Positions 17,902-27,479 of a stretch of 53,919 nt of DNA are shown here, in pieces. The stretch is taken from assembly GCA_021779195.1 (NCBI GenBank), contig JAJYBB010000019.1, positions 1 through 53,919 on the forward strand, written 5' to 3'. The notes under the pieces are model-generated. The model saw nothing but the letters and a program-made list of their open reading frames with translations. It was not told where the DNA came from and made no database searches. Each line of letters opens with the position of its first letter. Positions within the stretch are counted from its first letter, which is position 1. The stretch comes from Bacteroidota bacterium (lineage in GTDB: Bacteria > Bacteroidota > Bacteroidia > Bacteroidales > Paludibacteraceae). Made by a program: the position numbers and the translations under genes.

Positions 17902-18567
17902 TTAAATATAATATTCAGCCAGATCAATCAAACCTGCTTTCATGGCATATTTAGTCGCCTCATAGGCATTATTTACCGCTATCTTACGAAAAATATTCTT
18001 TCGATGTGTCATAACGGTATGAACACTAACATTTCTCCGTTTTGCAATTTCTTTTGTTGAAAAACCCAAAGCAATTTCTTTCAAAATTTCTTGCTCAGTT
18101 TGTGTAAGTACTTGTTTTTGTTCATGAGTTTCTGAAAAATTGGAAGTGCGCAATAATAAATTACTTACATGATTACAAATATATCGATTACCTCGAAAAA
18201 TCTCTTTAATTCCTGTTTGAATTTCATCAAAACTATTGTCCTTCAACAAAACACTAAAAAACAGAGAACTAATGAGTAATACTCGAAGAAATGCATCGCT
18301 TAATTCATCCGAAAACAATAACCAGCGAACAGTCGGAAAACGTTGCTCTAAAATCAACAATTCATTAACACTTTGAAAATCAAACAATGTATAATCTAAG
18401 ACGACTAATGCATCTGAAAACAAAAGTAAATGATCGATCAATTCCTTCTTCGTAACAACTTCAATTATGTCGTATGAATCTGATTGCTGACCGAATAAGA
18501 AGTACAAACCTGCTTTTGAGATATCCTGATTATCTGCAAGATAAATATGCTTTATGAAATCTTTCAT
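17902..18567 (-). CDS. LuxR/NarL-type response regulator, orphan
   Basis: A 221-residue protein with a divergent receiver domain (about 5-125) and a C-terminal LuxR/NarL helix-turn-helix (about 153-215; LTQTEQEILKEIALGFSTKEIAKRRNVSVHTVMTHRKN). Asp58 (VVLDYT) fits the phosphoacceptor and Lys109 fits the conserved lysine, but only one acidic residue (Asp12) replaces the usual pair, so phosphorylation is uncertain. No histidine kinase adjoins it. It lies just upstream of mnmA and downstream of the T9SS operon terminator. Such regulators are common in Bacteroidales; targets cannot be read from sequence. Confidence 0.8.
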   Translation of the reverse strand: MKDFIKHIYLADNQDISKAGLYFLFGQQSDSYDIIEVVTKKELIDHLLLFSDALVVLDYTLFDFQSVNELLILEQRFPTVRWLLFSDELSDAFLRVLLISSLFFSVLLKDNSFDEIQTGIKEIFRGNRYICNHVSNLLLRTSNFSETHEQKQVLTQTEQEILKEIALGFSTKEIAKRRNVSVHTVMTHRKNIFRKIAVNNAYEATKYAMKAGLIDLAEYYI

Positions 18568-18691
18568 CTACTCATTTGAAGCTAAAAAATTAAAGAAATA
18601 ACAATTCAACCGTCGTAAAATCTTTATACAAACTTGAGATTAAGTTCAGATAAAAAAAATACGTTAAATTTAGAAACAATTGAAAAACAGC

Positions 18692-18720
18692 AAAAAAGAC
18701 GACCGAAAGCCGTCTTTTTT
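18692..18720 (-). terminator. terminator of the T9SS (gld/por) operon
   Basis: AAAAAAGACG (18692-18701) pairs with CGTCTTTTTT (18711-18720) around a nine-base loop, 26 bases beyond the gldN stop codon. The arms carry A and T tracts, so it works in either direction. Confidence 0.85.
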
Positions 18721-18745
18721 TGAAGATTTGAATATCATATTATAT

Positions 18746-19693
18746 TTAATATTCCCACAAATCCTGTTCAAAGTTCAACAGTTCGGTTTCTATTCTATTT
18801 TGTTCTTTCTGAACATCTTTACGATCAGTATAATATTGAAGAATCATTCGATTATTCATATTACTATCTCCTAAAATATACGTTGAATAAAGATGTTGTG
18901 CAAAAAATTCATCATAAGTAAGCCTTTCTGAATCATTTCCGTTAGGAATTACATATTGTTTAGCTAGATAGGGTCGTAAATCATCGAAAAGGAACCAACA
19001 TAAAACCGAACTTTGAAAATAATTCCATGGATCATTGTTTGCTCCTAAACTTATGTTACTTTCGGTAAGTCCGTACAAAGGAGCAATACCGATAATCTTA
19101 GAATACATACGAGATGTATGTTTGTCAAAAAATACAATCTCCTGAATTAGAAATTTAAATTGATCCTTAACATAAGCAGGATACAAGAAATTACTAATGG
19201 ATAAACGTCTTGTTACCGGATCAGAAACTAATAATGGGTCTTTTGTAATTGTGTGGTTTACTGTATCATTTGTAATGATCTGAAATATACTTTTAAGGCT
19301 ATCAGTCGGTAAACTGGTTTTAAAAGTTGGTTCAATTTCACGTTCAATTTTTCCATACGCCTTTAATTTACCGTCGACCACAGCATCTAGAATAACTCTG
19401 AAAAGACTTCGATATTGTTCGTTTGGAGTAGTCGGAAAATACAACTGAAAATTTTGACGGTCGCGTAAATCGATAATTCTATAAATAATTCTCGACCAAA
19501 CAATATCATCAGCTCTATGATTGACCACTGCAATTGTATCGGCTAAAGAATTCATCTCAGTAGTTTGTAAAGCAACAGTTCCGTTACGTGCAAAAAAAGA
19601 TTTTGAATTTCCTTGTGCAATAGTCGGGAAAACCATAAAAACTCCAAATAAGAAAACAGATAAGAAACCAAACAGTTTAAAATACTGATTCAT
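18746..19693 (-). CDS. gldN: type IX secretion/gliding protein GldN (PorN)
   Basis: Periplasmic component of the T9SS ring, which forms a complex with GldK at the outer membrane. The start at 19693 gives 315 residues with a clean signal peptide (hydrophobic FLSVFLFGVFMVFPTIAQ). The open frame runs to 19774, but the extra 27 residues do not resemble the family. The hallmark region is intact: ADDIVWSRIIYRIIDLRDRQ, then QLYFPTTPNEQYRSLFRVILDAV. It is last in the porP-gldK-gldL-gldM-gldN operon, followed by a terminator. Confidence 0.94.
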   Translation of the reverse strand: MNQYFKLFGFLSVFLFGVFMVFPTIAQGNSKSFFARNGTVALQTTEMNSLADTIAVVNHRADDIVWSRIIYRIIDLRDRQNFQLYFPTTPNEQYRSLFRVILDAVVDGKLKAYGKIEREIEPTFKTSLPTDSLKSIFQIITNDTVNHTITKDPLLVSDPVTRRLSISNFLYPAYVKDQFKFLIQEIVFFDKHTSRMYSKIIGIAPLYGLTESNISLGANNDPWNYFQSSVLCWFLFDDLRPYLAKQYVIPNGNDSERLTYDEFFAQHLYSTYILGDSNMNNRMILQYYTDRKDVQKEQNRIETELLNFEQDLWEY

Positions 19694-19803
19694 ATTTATA
19701 ATTTTACGTATAGAAATACTGAAAGCTTGAAAATTAATGGCAAACTTGGACGCCTGAAAAAAAGATTGTTTCATATCAAATGAATTTAAATTCGTTGATT
19801 TTC

Positions 19804-21330
19804 TTAAAGTTGAATACTAATTGAGCCTAAATCGCGAATACGTTGATCAGGACCAACTGCTTTTATGTTATTAATCATGAGTATATCGCCTTTGAGCAAT
19901 TTATCGATAAAAGAAGGGCTTAAACGTGCGCCCGAAACGGTTTGAGGTGTTAATCCTCTAGCAATCATGGTAAACGAAACAACTTTAAAATTAGCTTTCA
20001 CCAATTCATCATCACCATAACTTGCAATTAAAGTGCTACTACGTAATTGATAGGGTGACATATAACCACCACGAATTGATTTTGAGCCGGCTTCGCTTGG
20101 TTGTAAAAAGGCTTTTGGATCGGGAAGATATTTAACTCTATAATTCCCGCCACCCATCGATAAATTTTTATTATCAATTTTAGCAAACACATTAATTCGA
20201 ATTTCACCATCACGGGTGGGACGAATAACGTACCTTCCTGCTTCTACACGTACAAAGGTGCCTCCATCTACTGAAATATTAATGTTTGCGGCAGCCACAC
20301 CCGGAACTGACACACTAAATTTGTTGTCAATCCCTTTATAAACTACATTCAAATCCTCGTTTGATAAGGTTGCCGTTGGTTCTCCAACCATATAATCACC
20401 CCTGAAGGGATAAGTTCGCATAATGCCATCATTTCCCGGAAGAGAAATTTGCCCTGCAAATGTCTTTGTTCCGACACTCGTACAGCCAACCTCGTAAATT
20501 CCAGAAGCAGGCAATTGGCTGCCATTCACATAATACTTTGGGGTTCGGGTAGAGTCAACGGCAGAAAGTACAATACGGGCTTTATATCGATCTCCACGAA
20601 TCACATACTTCGACTCCGGAATAACCAATGCTTCAACTTTATTAACCCTAAAATCCGAAGCATCTGTCTGTGCCTTTAAAAACTGAACAATTTCGGCTTC
20701 AGAGGCTCGCACATCACTCTGATATTTGGTCAAAATGGTTACAACTGCAGATACAGGCATCATCTCAAAAGTATCATCTTCCCACGATTTTCCATCTTTT
20801 CCTTTATTGGTTGCAAAAACTTCTTTGTATACATTTTGTTTCAAAGGATTTCCTGCGGATAAAGAAACTAGAAAATCACGATAATTATCAATTTTCTTCT
20901 TCAAAATTTTCGCATTACCATCCAGCAAACCATATTGACTTGGAATATCTAAGTTATCTTTTGCAACAATCTGGTACACATAAGCACTGTCATTCGCTTT
21001 ATCTTTATCTGCTAATTTTACAATCTTAACTTTAAAGTTTTGTATATATTCATATAACGAGTCTGACTTTCTTCTCACTATGTTGGCTTTGTCTAACCAT
21101 TCTTTTACTTTTGTAGGATTTTGCTTAAACAAACTTTGAAAATCACTATATAAAACTTTATTTCGAGTTTCGGCAGATTCAATCGTTGTGTGTAGACTGT
21201 TGTCGACCAATGCAAACCCATTCAACACATCACTTGACACATTTAGGGCTAACATTGCTGTCAACACAAGATACATCATGCCTATCATCCGTTGCCTTGG
21301 GGTTTCAGGACAGTTTTTTGCTCCACTCAT
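19804..21330 (-). CDS. gldM: type IX secretion/gliding motor protein GldM (PorM)
   Basis: The 508-residue inner-membrane motor partner of GldL, whose periplasmic arm couples proton flow to the GldKN ring. The cytoplasmic N-terminus (PETPRQRMIGMMYLVLTAM) leads into one membrane helix (about 17-35), with LNVSSDVLNGF following as in the family. Long alpha-helical and then beta-rich periplasmic domains (about 60-508) follow. The length matches PorM/GldM. It lies 30 bases after gldL. Confidence 0.95.
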   Translation of the reverse strand: MSGAKNCPETPRQRMIGMMYLVLTAMLALNVSSDVLNGFALVDNSLHTTIESAETRNKVLYSDFQSLFKQNPTKVKEWLDKANIVRRKSDSLYEYIQNFKVKIVKLADKDKANDSAYVYQIVAKDNLDIPSQYGLLDGNAKILKKKIDNYRDFLVSLSAGNPLKQNVYKEVFATNKGKDGKSWEDDTFEMMPVSAVVTILTKYQSDVRASEAEIVQFLKAQTDASDFRVNKVEALVIPESKYVIRGDRYKARIVLSAVDSTRTPKYYVNGSQLPASGIYEVGCTSVGTKTFAGQISLPGNDGIMRTYPFRGDYMVGEPTATLSNEDLNVVYKGIDNKFSVSVPGVAAANINISVDGGTFVRVEAGRYVIRPTRDGEIRINVFAKIDNKNLSMGGGNYRVKYLPDPKAFLQPSEAGSKSIRGGYMSPYQLRSSTLIASYGDDELVKANFKVVSFTMIARGLTPQTVSGARLSPSFIDKLLKGDILMINNIKAVGPDQRIRDLGSISIQL

Positions 21331-21360
21331 TCAGACTTACCTTTTTAATTTAGATGTAAA

Positions 21361-22284
21361 TTAGCTCAAAGAATTCAACATATTGCCATAAACATCATTT
21401 AAATCAGAAATTTGTTTTGTCAACCTTGAGGTTTCTGATTTTACATGTTCGGATTCTTCAGCGGCAATTCGAGTAGAATCTTTCATTTTTTGAACATCTA
21501 TATTTATTGATTCGTATACATTTGTAACCAATCGAACTTTGTCAGTTTGTTGATTTAATCCTTCAGTTTGAGCTTGAATATTTTTTAAATGGACTTCATA
21601 AAGTGAATTTATTGCTGAGAGATTTTTATTAATCTCCTCTACTTTGGCAGCATATGATTTCGTATGCTTATCAACTGTTTCCATACCATCGGATATGCTT
21701 TGATAGGAACCCGTGAGCAATTGAGTAGAATGATTTAACACATCCTGACTTTTCGAAAACTGATTTGTAAAATTAGTTGCATCATCTAAACTTTTTGTAA
21801 ACTGCTTAGCTGAAGCTGCAATCTCAGATAAACCAGCTAATTGTTCTGCCGTGGCTGATAGATTTTTTATTCCATCCGAAAGATTCTGCACATCCTTATT
21901 GTCAATTGACTGAGTATAATTCAATCCAATAGACTGTCTACTACCCTGTACATTCAAAGTGTTTTGAACAGAAGTTCGATCTTCGGGAGTAGGGATATTG
22001 CCGGAAGTATTTCCATAGATCATACCTCCATTTTCAAAATCATAAACTTTATCCCATGGATAATCAGGATGAGGTTGATCAAAAACACCCAATGCAAATA
22101 AAAAAGCTTCAACTGACATACCGATACCAAGCATTGTCCCTGCTCCTGCTAAATGAAGAATTTTGAACATAGCTCCAATGATTACAACAGAAGCACCTAA
22201 ACTGTAGCCTGCCCCTAAAAGTTGTTTGCCGGCAGGTGAATTAATCCACCTTTCGATTGATGATTTCTTTTCGTTATTCGACAT
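21361..22284 (-). CDS. gldL: type IX secretion/gliding motor protein GldL (PorL)
   Basis: The 307-residue inner-membrane motor subunit that uses the proton gradient with GldM. Two membrane helices lie at about 21-43 and 49-68; the second has the conserved in-membrane Glu59 (GMSVEAFLFALGVF) needed for ion coupling in the family. PHPDYPWDKVYDFE follows. The C-terminal half (about 110-307) is a long, repetitive, coiled-coil-like cytoplasmic region rich in Ser, Gln and Asn. Confidence 0.95.
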   Translation of the reverse strand: MSNNEKKSSIERWINSPAGKQLLGAGYSLGASVVIIGAMFKILHLAGAGTMLGIGMSVEAFLFALGVFDQPHPDYPWDKVYDFENGGMIYGNTSGNIPTPEDRTSVQNTLNVQGSRQSIGLNYTQSIDNKDVQNLSDGIKNLSATAEQLAGLSEIAASAKQFTKSLDDATNFTNQFSKSQDVLNHSTQLLTGSYQSISDGMETVDKHTKSYAAKVEEINKNLSAINSLYEVHLKNIQAQTEGLNQQTDKVRLVTNVYESINIDVQKMKDSTRIAAEESEHVKSETSRLTKQISDLNDVYGNMLNSLS

Positions 22285-22387
22285 ATTGAAAATTATTCAT
22301 TTTTTTATTCTCAATTCACCTTAAAATAAAGACGAAGATAAATAAAAAAAATATGTGGTTAAAATCTGAAAGTTTTTAATGATTACA

Positions 22388-23761
22388 TTATTCTCCATTG
22401 TACGAACGAACACATCTAAAACCAATATAAGGTCGGCTTTCATATTGATATTCATAGGTACGAACTCCACATTGTAAGTAATATGCAATATCTTTCCATG
22501 ATCCACCTTTAACTACCTTACGTTTTAATACATCAGGGTCGCTATTTTTTGCATTGTACTGAAAATTAGGATTCATATCCGAAACTAAAGTATTACTTGA
22601 ATCATAGTATGCAGACGATGTCCATTCAGCCACATTCCCAGCCATATCAAACAATCCGAAATCATTTGGAGGGAAAGAAGCAACTTTCATAGTTGTAGCT
22701 CCTCCATCCTCAGTATAACTTCCCCGCATCGGTTTGAAATTTGCCAAAAAACAACCTTTGGCATCACGTACATAATTTCCTCCCCAAGGATAAAGAGCCA
22801 TCCTTCGTCCACCTCGTGCAGCATATTCCCATTCGGCCTCTGTTGGCAAGCGATAATCCTGACCACCAACTGTATGAGAATTATTATACAGCTGCGTTCT
22901 CCACTGACAAAACGCTTGAGCTTGTTCCCATGTTACACCAACGACAGGATAATTGGCAAATCCCGGATGCGAAAAATACATACGCATTTTAGGGTCGTTA
23001 TATGAATATTGAAAATCGCGAAGCCACATAATTGTATCGGGATAAACATTGACAATACGTGTCGAAATCAAATCTTTGCGAGTTCGTAATTTTCTTTCTA
23101 TGGTTTTATTTACAATTACGCCATTTTGAACGTATGAAGTATCAACCCGAGCAACAGCACCTGCCGGATAAGCTCCTGTATTTACATCATATTTATTGGA
23201 AGGCAAAGCAGCCTGATCGTAATTAATCCATTCATATTTATAACGTAATTTCCCAGGATTAATCTGCTTTTTGAAACCCAAGGCATTATTATCTTGATAA
23301 AAAAGAGAATCAAGTATTGATTGGGTTTCTTCATCCTTTGAACCCCAAGGTATTTTAATATGCCAATTTAAACGGGCAAATTCAGGACTTGCATCGTCGG
23401 TTTGATTTTTAAATTTCATTCGATATTCATCTTTACCGGCCATAACCAACGAACGTAATGCGATTGAATCACGAACCCAAACGACAAATTGCTTGTATTT
23501 ATCATTTGTTATCTCAGTTTCATCCATCCAAAAGGCATCAACCGATACATTAACAGGTTTATCGTTAATTTCGCCAATTGCAGATTGATCATTCGCACCC
23601 ATCATAAAAGATCCTCTTTTGATTAAAACCATACCCCAAGGCTGAGATTCAACAAATGAGTCTTTCATCCCAAGTCCAACTAATTCACCTACGGGCTTAT
23701 TACATCCTACCAACAATGTGGTAGCAAGAAGTATTACCGTCAAATTATTTTTAACTCCCAT
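22388..23761 (-). CDS. gldK: type IX secretion/gliding lipoprotein GldK (PorK)
   Basis: The 457-residue outer-membrane lipoprotein that forms the T9SS periplasmic ring with GldN. The signal peptide ends in a lipobox (LLVGC, lipidated Cys20). Most of the protein is a formylglycine-generating-enzyme-like (SUMF1) domain: GSFMMGAND, FWMDETEITNDKYKQFV, PVVGVTWEQAQAFCQWR, LPTEAEWEYAARGG, FGLFDMAGNVAEWTSS and RPYIGFRCV. In GldK this fold is structural. It lies 64 bases after porP. Confidence 0.95.
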   Translation of the reverse strand: MGVKNNLTVILLATTLLVGCNKPVGELVGLGMKDSFVESQPWGMVLIKRGSFMMGANDQSAIGEINDKPVNVSVDAFWMDETEITNDKYKQFVVWVRDSIALRSLVMAGKDEYRMKFKNQTDDASPEFARLNWHIKIPWGSKDEETQSILDSLFYQDNNALGFKKQINPGKLRYKYEWINYDQAALPSNKYDVNTGAYPAGAVARVDTSYVQNGVIVNKTIERKLRTRKDLISTRIVNVYPDTIMWLRDFQYSYNDPKMRMYFSHPGFANYPVVGVTWEQAQAFCQWRTQLYNNSHTVGGQDYRLPTEAEWEYAARGGRRMALYPWGGNYVRDAKGCFLANFKPMRGSYTEDGGATTMKVASFPPNDFGLFDMAGNVAEWTSSAYYDSSNTLVSDMNPNFQYNAKNSDPDVLKRKVVKGGSWKDIAYYLQCGVRTYEYQYESRPYIGFRCVRSYNGE

Positions 23762-23825
23762 GATATTATTTTTTTGGAAAAATGACTATTTTATTAAAAG
23801 TTGTGTTTAATACAAAATAATATAA

Positions 23826-24779
23826 TTATAAAATCCGAATACTTTTAAACTTGCTCCCCCGTTGTCCGAAAATATACTCGAAACAATAGGTTACTAAAAA
23901 TTCATGCGACCCTGAACTTACAGATATAACCTGTGAAGTAGGCAAATCAAAAGAATAACCAATAGATAACCCTCCGGCAATATTAACTCCTGCTAAAAAA
24001 ATTATTGCATCTTGATACCGGTATGAGATTCCGCCCCAATAGCGATTATCGTATTCCAACCGAGAACTTAAATCAATTTGCCAGGAAGCAAAATCTGTTT
24101 TTATCAAGGTGCTTGGAATAAACTCATACTTGGGATTAGCAAGTGCAATATGATAGCCTCCAGTAAAAAACAATGTGCTACGTGGTTTAAACTGTGAAAA
24201 ATCGCCCCATAGAACAGTAGGATTATTCAAATGTTTATAAGACAAACCGGTATAAAAAGTCTTTGTCGAATAATAAACACCAATATTCATATCAAAACTA
24301 ATTCCAGCCACATTGGTTTTAGGTATTTCAGGATCAGTCGTAAAATCATAATAATCACCAATTGGTATTTTATGAATACTATCGCCCCCGTTGAATCCTA
24401 AACTTAAAAAGCCAAGATCCGCTCCTATACTTAAAACGCCATTACCCAAAAGCTTTTTATAAGCATATTGAATATGAGCTTCCTGATCAGTAAATTGGCC
24501 AACCTTATCATTCAAAAATATTAAACCGATTCCTTGTTTCAATTTACCCACTTTAAGGGGTGAATTTATACTAAAGACCGTTGTTTGCCCGGCATTCGGC
24601 ATACCCAACCATTGCAATCTGTGCTGCCCGGTTATTTGAATTAAATCTCCTTCACCTACCGCTGCAGGATTAAAGGACGAAGTATGAAACATATACTGAC
24701 TAAATTGTGCATCGAACTGAGAATAGGCAAAGCCAATGTTGAGTAATGTCAACCACAAAAAAACTAAAATTCTATTCAT
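23826..24779 (-). CDS. PorP/SprF-family outer-membrane protein
   Basis: A 317-residue outer-membrane beta-barrel of the PorP/SprF family, which anchors T9SS substrates or the GldKN ring at the outer membrane. It has a signal peptide (residues 1-20, ending FAYSQ) followed by the family hallmark FSQYMFHTSSFNPAAVGEG and HRLQWLGMPNAGQTTVFSINSPL. Alternating beta strands run to the end. Its place at the head of gldK-gldL-gldM-gldN is the same order as porP-porK-porL-porM-porN of Porphyromonas. No good -7 box is seen just upstream. Confidence 0.92.
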   Translation of the reverse strand: MNRILVFLWLTLLNIGFAYSQFDAQFSQYMFHTSSFNPAAVGEGDLIQITGQHRLQWLGMPNAGQTTVFSINSPLKVGKLKQGIGLIFLNDKVGQFTDQEAHIQYAYKKLLGNGVLSIGADLGFLSLGFNGGDSIHKIPIGDYYDFTTDPEIPKTNVAGISFDMNIGVYYSTKTFYTGLSYKHLNNPTVLWGDFSQFKPRSTLFFTGGYHIALANPKYEFIPSTLIKTDFASWQIDLSSRLEYDNRYWGGISYRYQDAIIFLAGVNIAGGLSIGYSFDLPTSQVISVSSGSHEFLVTYCFEYIFGQRGSKFKSIRIL

Positions 24780-24962
24780 AGTAAATTGCCGGCTATTTTT
24801 CTCAATGATGAAATTTTTATCATACTTCTTTCTATTGCGTTTTATTCAAACTCAATTTTAGAGAAAAAATTGTTTTTGCCACTGCATTTTTCAGCAAATT
24901 CAACTGAATATAATCCCGAAAAACGACCAAAATATTAAAGACGTCATTCAAGACAAAAAAGA

Positions 24963-25184
24963 CTAATACTCCTCTTCGTTAAAAAAGAAATCTTCTTTAC
25001 TAGGATAATCAGGCCAAATATCTTCAATAGTTTCGTATATTTCTCCCTCATCTTCAATCTCTTGTAAATTTTCAATAACTTCCAATGGAGCTCCTGAACG
25101 AATAGCATAATCTATCAATTCATCTTTGGTAGCAGGCCAAGGTGCATCTTCAATTTTAGAAGCTAATTCCAATGTCCAATACAT
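24963..25184 (-). CDS. DUF2795 domain protein
   Basis: A small acidic protein of 73 residues from the ATG at 25184. The open frame runs to 25277, but the upstream part contains the promoter. The body, from MYWTLELASKIEDAPWPATK through ELIDYAIRSGAPLEVIENLQ, is typical of DUF2795 proteins, whose function is unknown. The end is strongly acidic and aromatic (DFFFNEEEY). The stop codon of the upstream cobalamin adenosyltransferase lies 80 bases from this start. Confidence 0.85.
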   Translation of the reverse strand: MYWTLELASKIEDAPWPATKDELIDYAIRSGAPLEVIENLQEIEDEGEIYETIEDIWPDYPSKEDFFFNEEEY

Positions 25185-25236
25185 AATCAACTCAAATTTA
25201 AGTAATGTTAGGTTTGTAAATCTATCTATTTTCGTG

Positions 25237-25244
25237 CAAAAATA
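25237..25244 (-). promoter_or_regulatory. -7 box of the DUF2795 gene
   Basis: TATTTTTG on the minus strand matches TAnnTTTG and lies 52 bases before the start at 25184. No TTTG stands at -33. Confidence 0.45.
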
Positions 25245-25264
25245 GGAATTTTTTATTATTAATA

Positions 25265-25810
25265 CTACTTTTCCCAAAAAAATTCTTTTCCACCACTCAT
25301 TATCGTCAAATAACGAGAAAGTGCAAAGAAATAATCCGATAATCGATTGATGTAAATTAATACTTCCTTTTCGATCTGGAAATGTTCATGCATGTCAAAC
25401 AATCTTCGTTCAAGTCTTCGGGTTACAGTACGACAAACGTGCGAATAAGCCCCTTGAAGCGATCCTCCCGGTAAAATAAAATGCTGTAATGGAGGCAAGA
25501 ATGATTGAAAAAAATCGATCTCATGCTCAAGGTCAAAAATAGGTTGTGTCAAATGAAGTGAAGTTTGCATTTCAATTGTTTTAGATGTATCGGCTGCCAA
25601 ATAAGCACCGATATTAAACAATTGATTTTGAATAGATTGTAAAATTATCATAACTTTTTCGTCATGAATAAAACAAATTAACAATCCAATAAATGAATTT
25701 AATTCATCTACTGTTCCATAGGCTTCAATACGAATATCGTTTTTAAATACACGCGTTCCTCCAAACAAACCTGTTTCGCCATTATCTCCGGTTTTGGTAT
25801 ATAATTTCAT
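25265..25810 (-). CDS. PduO-type cob(I)alamin adenosyltransferase
   Basis: Transfers the adenosyl group of ATP to cob(I)alamin to make coenzyme B12. The 181-residue protein begins with the ATP-binding MKLYTKTGDNGETGLFGG, followed by RIEAYGTVDELNSFIG. Near the C-terminus are the family signature VCRTVTRRLERRL and YINRLSDYFFALSRYL. It starts at the natural N-terminus and has the usual length. No B12 synthesis gene or cobalamin riboswitch is seen nearby, so it probably activates scavenged cobalamin for enzymes such as methylmalonyl-CoA mutase. Confidence 0.93.
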   Translation of the reverse strand: MKLYTKTGDNGETGLFGGTRVFKNDIRIEAYGTVDELNSFIGLLICFIHDEKVMIILQSIQNQLFNIGAYLAADTSKTIEMQTSLHLTQPIFDLEHEIDFFQSFLPPLQHFILPGGSLQGAYSHVCRTVTRRLERRLFDMHEHFQIEKEVLIYINRLSDYFFALSRYLTIMSGGKEFFWEK

Positions 25811-25977
25811 GAATAATTGACTTTTACAAAAAAAAAATTTAAAAGCAATGAAGCCTTAATTTGAAAAAAAAGAAATTAAATACCAATTTAAAATTAATTC
25901 AATTGTTCAAAATTGAGATAAACCCACGATGGTATTTGTTGTCGATTCCAATGTAAATATCCGAAATAGCACTCCTG

Positions 25978-26757
25978 TCAAATTCTCATTTTATAATGTT
26001 TATTGTTCAAATAAGGGTTAAAAAAAACAATTCCCATATAAAACAGATCGATTGTAGAAGTAACTTGTTGATAATTTTTAATTTTGTTCCAAGCTAATTC
26101 CATATCATTCGACCAATGAATGTCGTGAACCACGAAAACAGTTTGAGATTGGATCTTCTCTAAACATAAATCAACGTAATGAATCAACGCATCATATTTA
26201 TGATTTGCATCAAAAAAAACCAAGTCAAGATGATCAAATTGATGTATCACTCGCGGTAAAAGTTCATCAATATTGCCAACTTGTATTTCAACATTTTGCA
26301 ATCCTACGACTGCGATATTTTCGTTTGCAATTTCAGCAATCTGTTGACTTCCTTCCAAACTAACACAATGGATTTCAGAAGATGATGCTGCTAAATATGC
26401 AGTTGTTAAACCTACGGAAGTTCCAAGTTCCAATATATTTCTAAGCTTAAAATAATGAATCAGTCTGAAAAGTAATTGTCCGCAACGTGGTGTAGAAACT
26501 TCTCTCTTAACAATTTCACTTAGTTTTTTAATTTTATCATCCCCTGTTCCATAATCCAGAATTTCGATATGTCTCGAATCAGACAATAATTTGCTTCGAA
26601 GCTTTTCAATGATCGTAAAAGTATAAAAATAATATCGTTCATAAATTACAAATTGTGTAAACTGATACACAAAAGGTGAATGAACACCAAACCCCCGTGT
26701 GTGTCGAGCAGCGAAGAAATGATTGATATATTTGTACAAAAACTTAAGCCTATCCAT
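25978..26757 (-). CDS. class I SAM-dependent methyltransferase
   Basis: About 259 residues from the ATG at 26757; an ATG at 26763 and a TTG at 26778 are alternatives. The N-terminal third (RHTRGFGVHSPFVYQF) is typical of a Bacteroidales methyltransferase subgroup. The SAM-binding motif I is ILELGTSVGLTTAYLA, followed by an acidic LEGS, and DLVFFDANHKYD and FVVHDIHW resemble O-methyltransferases. The substrate is unknown. It lies between the ribosomal operon terminator and the cobalamin gene, with 167 bases to the latter. Confidence 0.82.
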   Translation of the reverse strand: MDRLKFLYKYINHFFAARHTRGFGVHSPFVYQFTQFVIYERYYFYTFTIIEKLRSKLLSDSRHIEILDYGTGDDKIKKLSEIVKREVSTPRCGQLLFRLIHYFKLRNILELGTSVGLTTAYLAASSSEIHCVSLEGSQQIAEIANENIAVVGLQNVEIQVGNIDELLPRVIHQFDHLDLVFFDANHKYDALIHYVDLCLEKIQSQTVFVVHDIHWSNDMELAWNKIKNYQQVTSTIDLFYMGIVFFNPYLNNKHYKMRI

Positions 26758-26920
26758 AAACATTAGAAATTTGAACAAAATTAATCAAAAAAAAGGACAA
26801 CTCTACGATAAATTTTTGATGAAATCAATATATAAAGCAAAAAAAAATGTAGTGTTAAATAAATCCAACGCATGTATCATTCATATCAATCAACTGATGA
26901 ATTTCATCACAAAAATAACA

Positions 26921-26956
26921 AAAAAGAGGTATAAACCTAAGCTTATTCCTCTTTTT
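26921..26956 (-). terminator. terminator of the ribosomal protein operon
   Basis: AAAAAGAGG (26921-26929) pairs with CCTCTTTTT (26948-26956), extended by ATAA/TTAT beyond one mismatch, 27 bases beyond the rplQ stop. It marks the end of the long rpsL-rplQ operon. Confidence 0.85.
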
Positions 26957-26983
26957 AAATATAAAAATTATAGCAATTTACAA

Positions 26984-27475
26984 TTACTCGGCAGTAGTTT
27001 CTTCAGGAGAAGCAACAGATGCTTGAACAGTTGGAACTTCTGCAGTAGGTTTCTTAGCGGCTGTTGAACGACGGGTACGAGCCGCTTTTTTAGCAACCTT
27101 TTCCTTTAACATATTTTCATTATAGTCCACTAATTCAATAATACACATTTCGGCATTATCTCCTAAACGAAATCCGGTACGTAAAATACGGGTATATCCT
27201 CCTGGGCGATTAGCGATCTTTTGAGAAATATTTTGAAACAATTCAGTTACAGCTTCTTTATTTTGTAAAGAGCTGAAAACTAATCTACGAGAGTTGGTTG
27301 TATCTTCTTTTGCTTTAGTAAGCATAGGTTCTACATATACTTGAAGTGCTTTGGCTTTAGCCAGTGTAGTGGAAATCCTCTTATGTTGTATAAGAGAACA
27401 AGCCATATTTGACAGCAAAGCCTTACGGTGAGCCGTTTTACGACCTAAGTGATTAAATTTTTTATTATGTCTCAT
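26984..27475 (-). CDS. rplQ: 50S ribosomal protein L17 (bL17)
   Basis: A 163-residue large-subunit protein near the exit tunnel. The conserved N-terminus ([21 protein letters not shown]) and the [19 protein letters not shown] region are intact. A C-terminal extension of about 45 residues, rich in Ala, Lys, Thr and Glu, exceeds the compact 120-residue form; such tails are common in Bacteroidota. It is the last gene of the operon, four bases after rpoA. Confidence 0.96.
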   Translation of the reverse strand: MRHNKKFNHLGRKTAHRKALLSNMACSLIQHKRISTTLAKAKALQVYVEPMLTKAKEDTTNSRRLVFSSLQNKEAVTELFQNISQKIANRPGGYTRILRTGFRLGDNAEMCIIELVDYNENMLKEKVAKKAARTRRSTAAKKPTAEVPTVQASVASPEETTAE

Positions 27476-27479
27476 CTCT

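Noticed and set aside
25811-25977. Possible cobalamin riboswitch before the cobalamin adenosyltransferase
   Set aside because: The gap is too short and A-rich and shows no B12-box or stem pattern.
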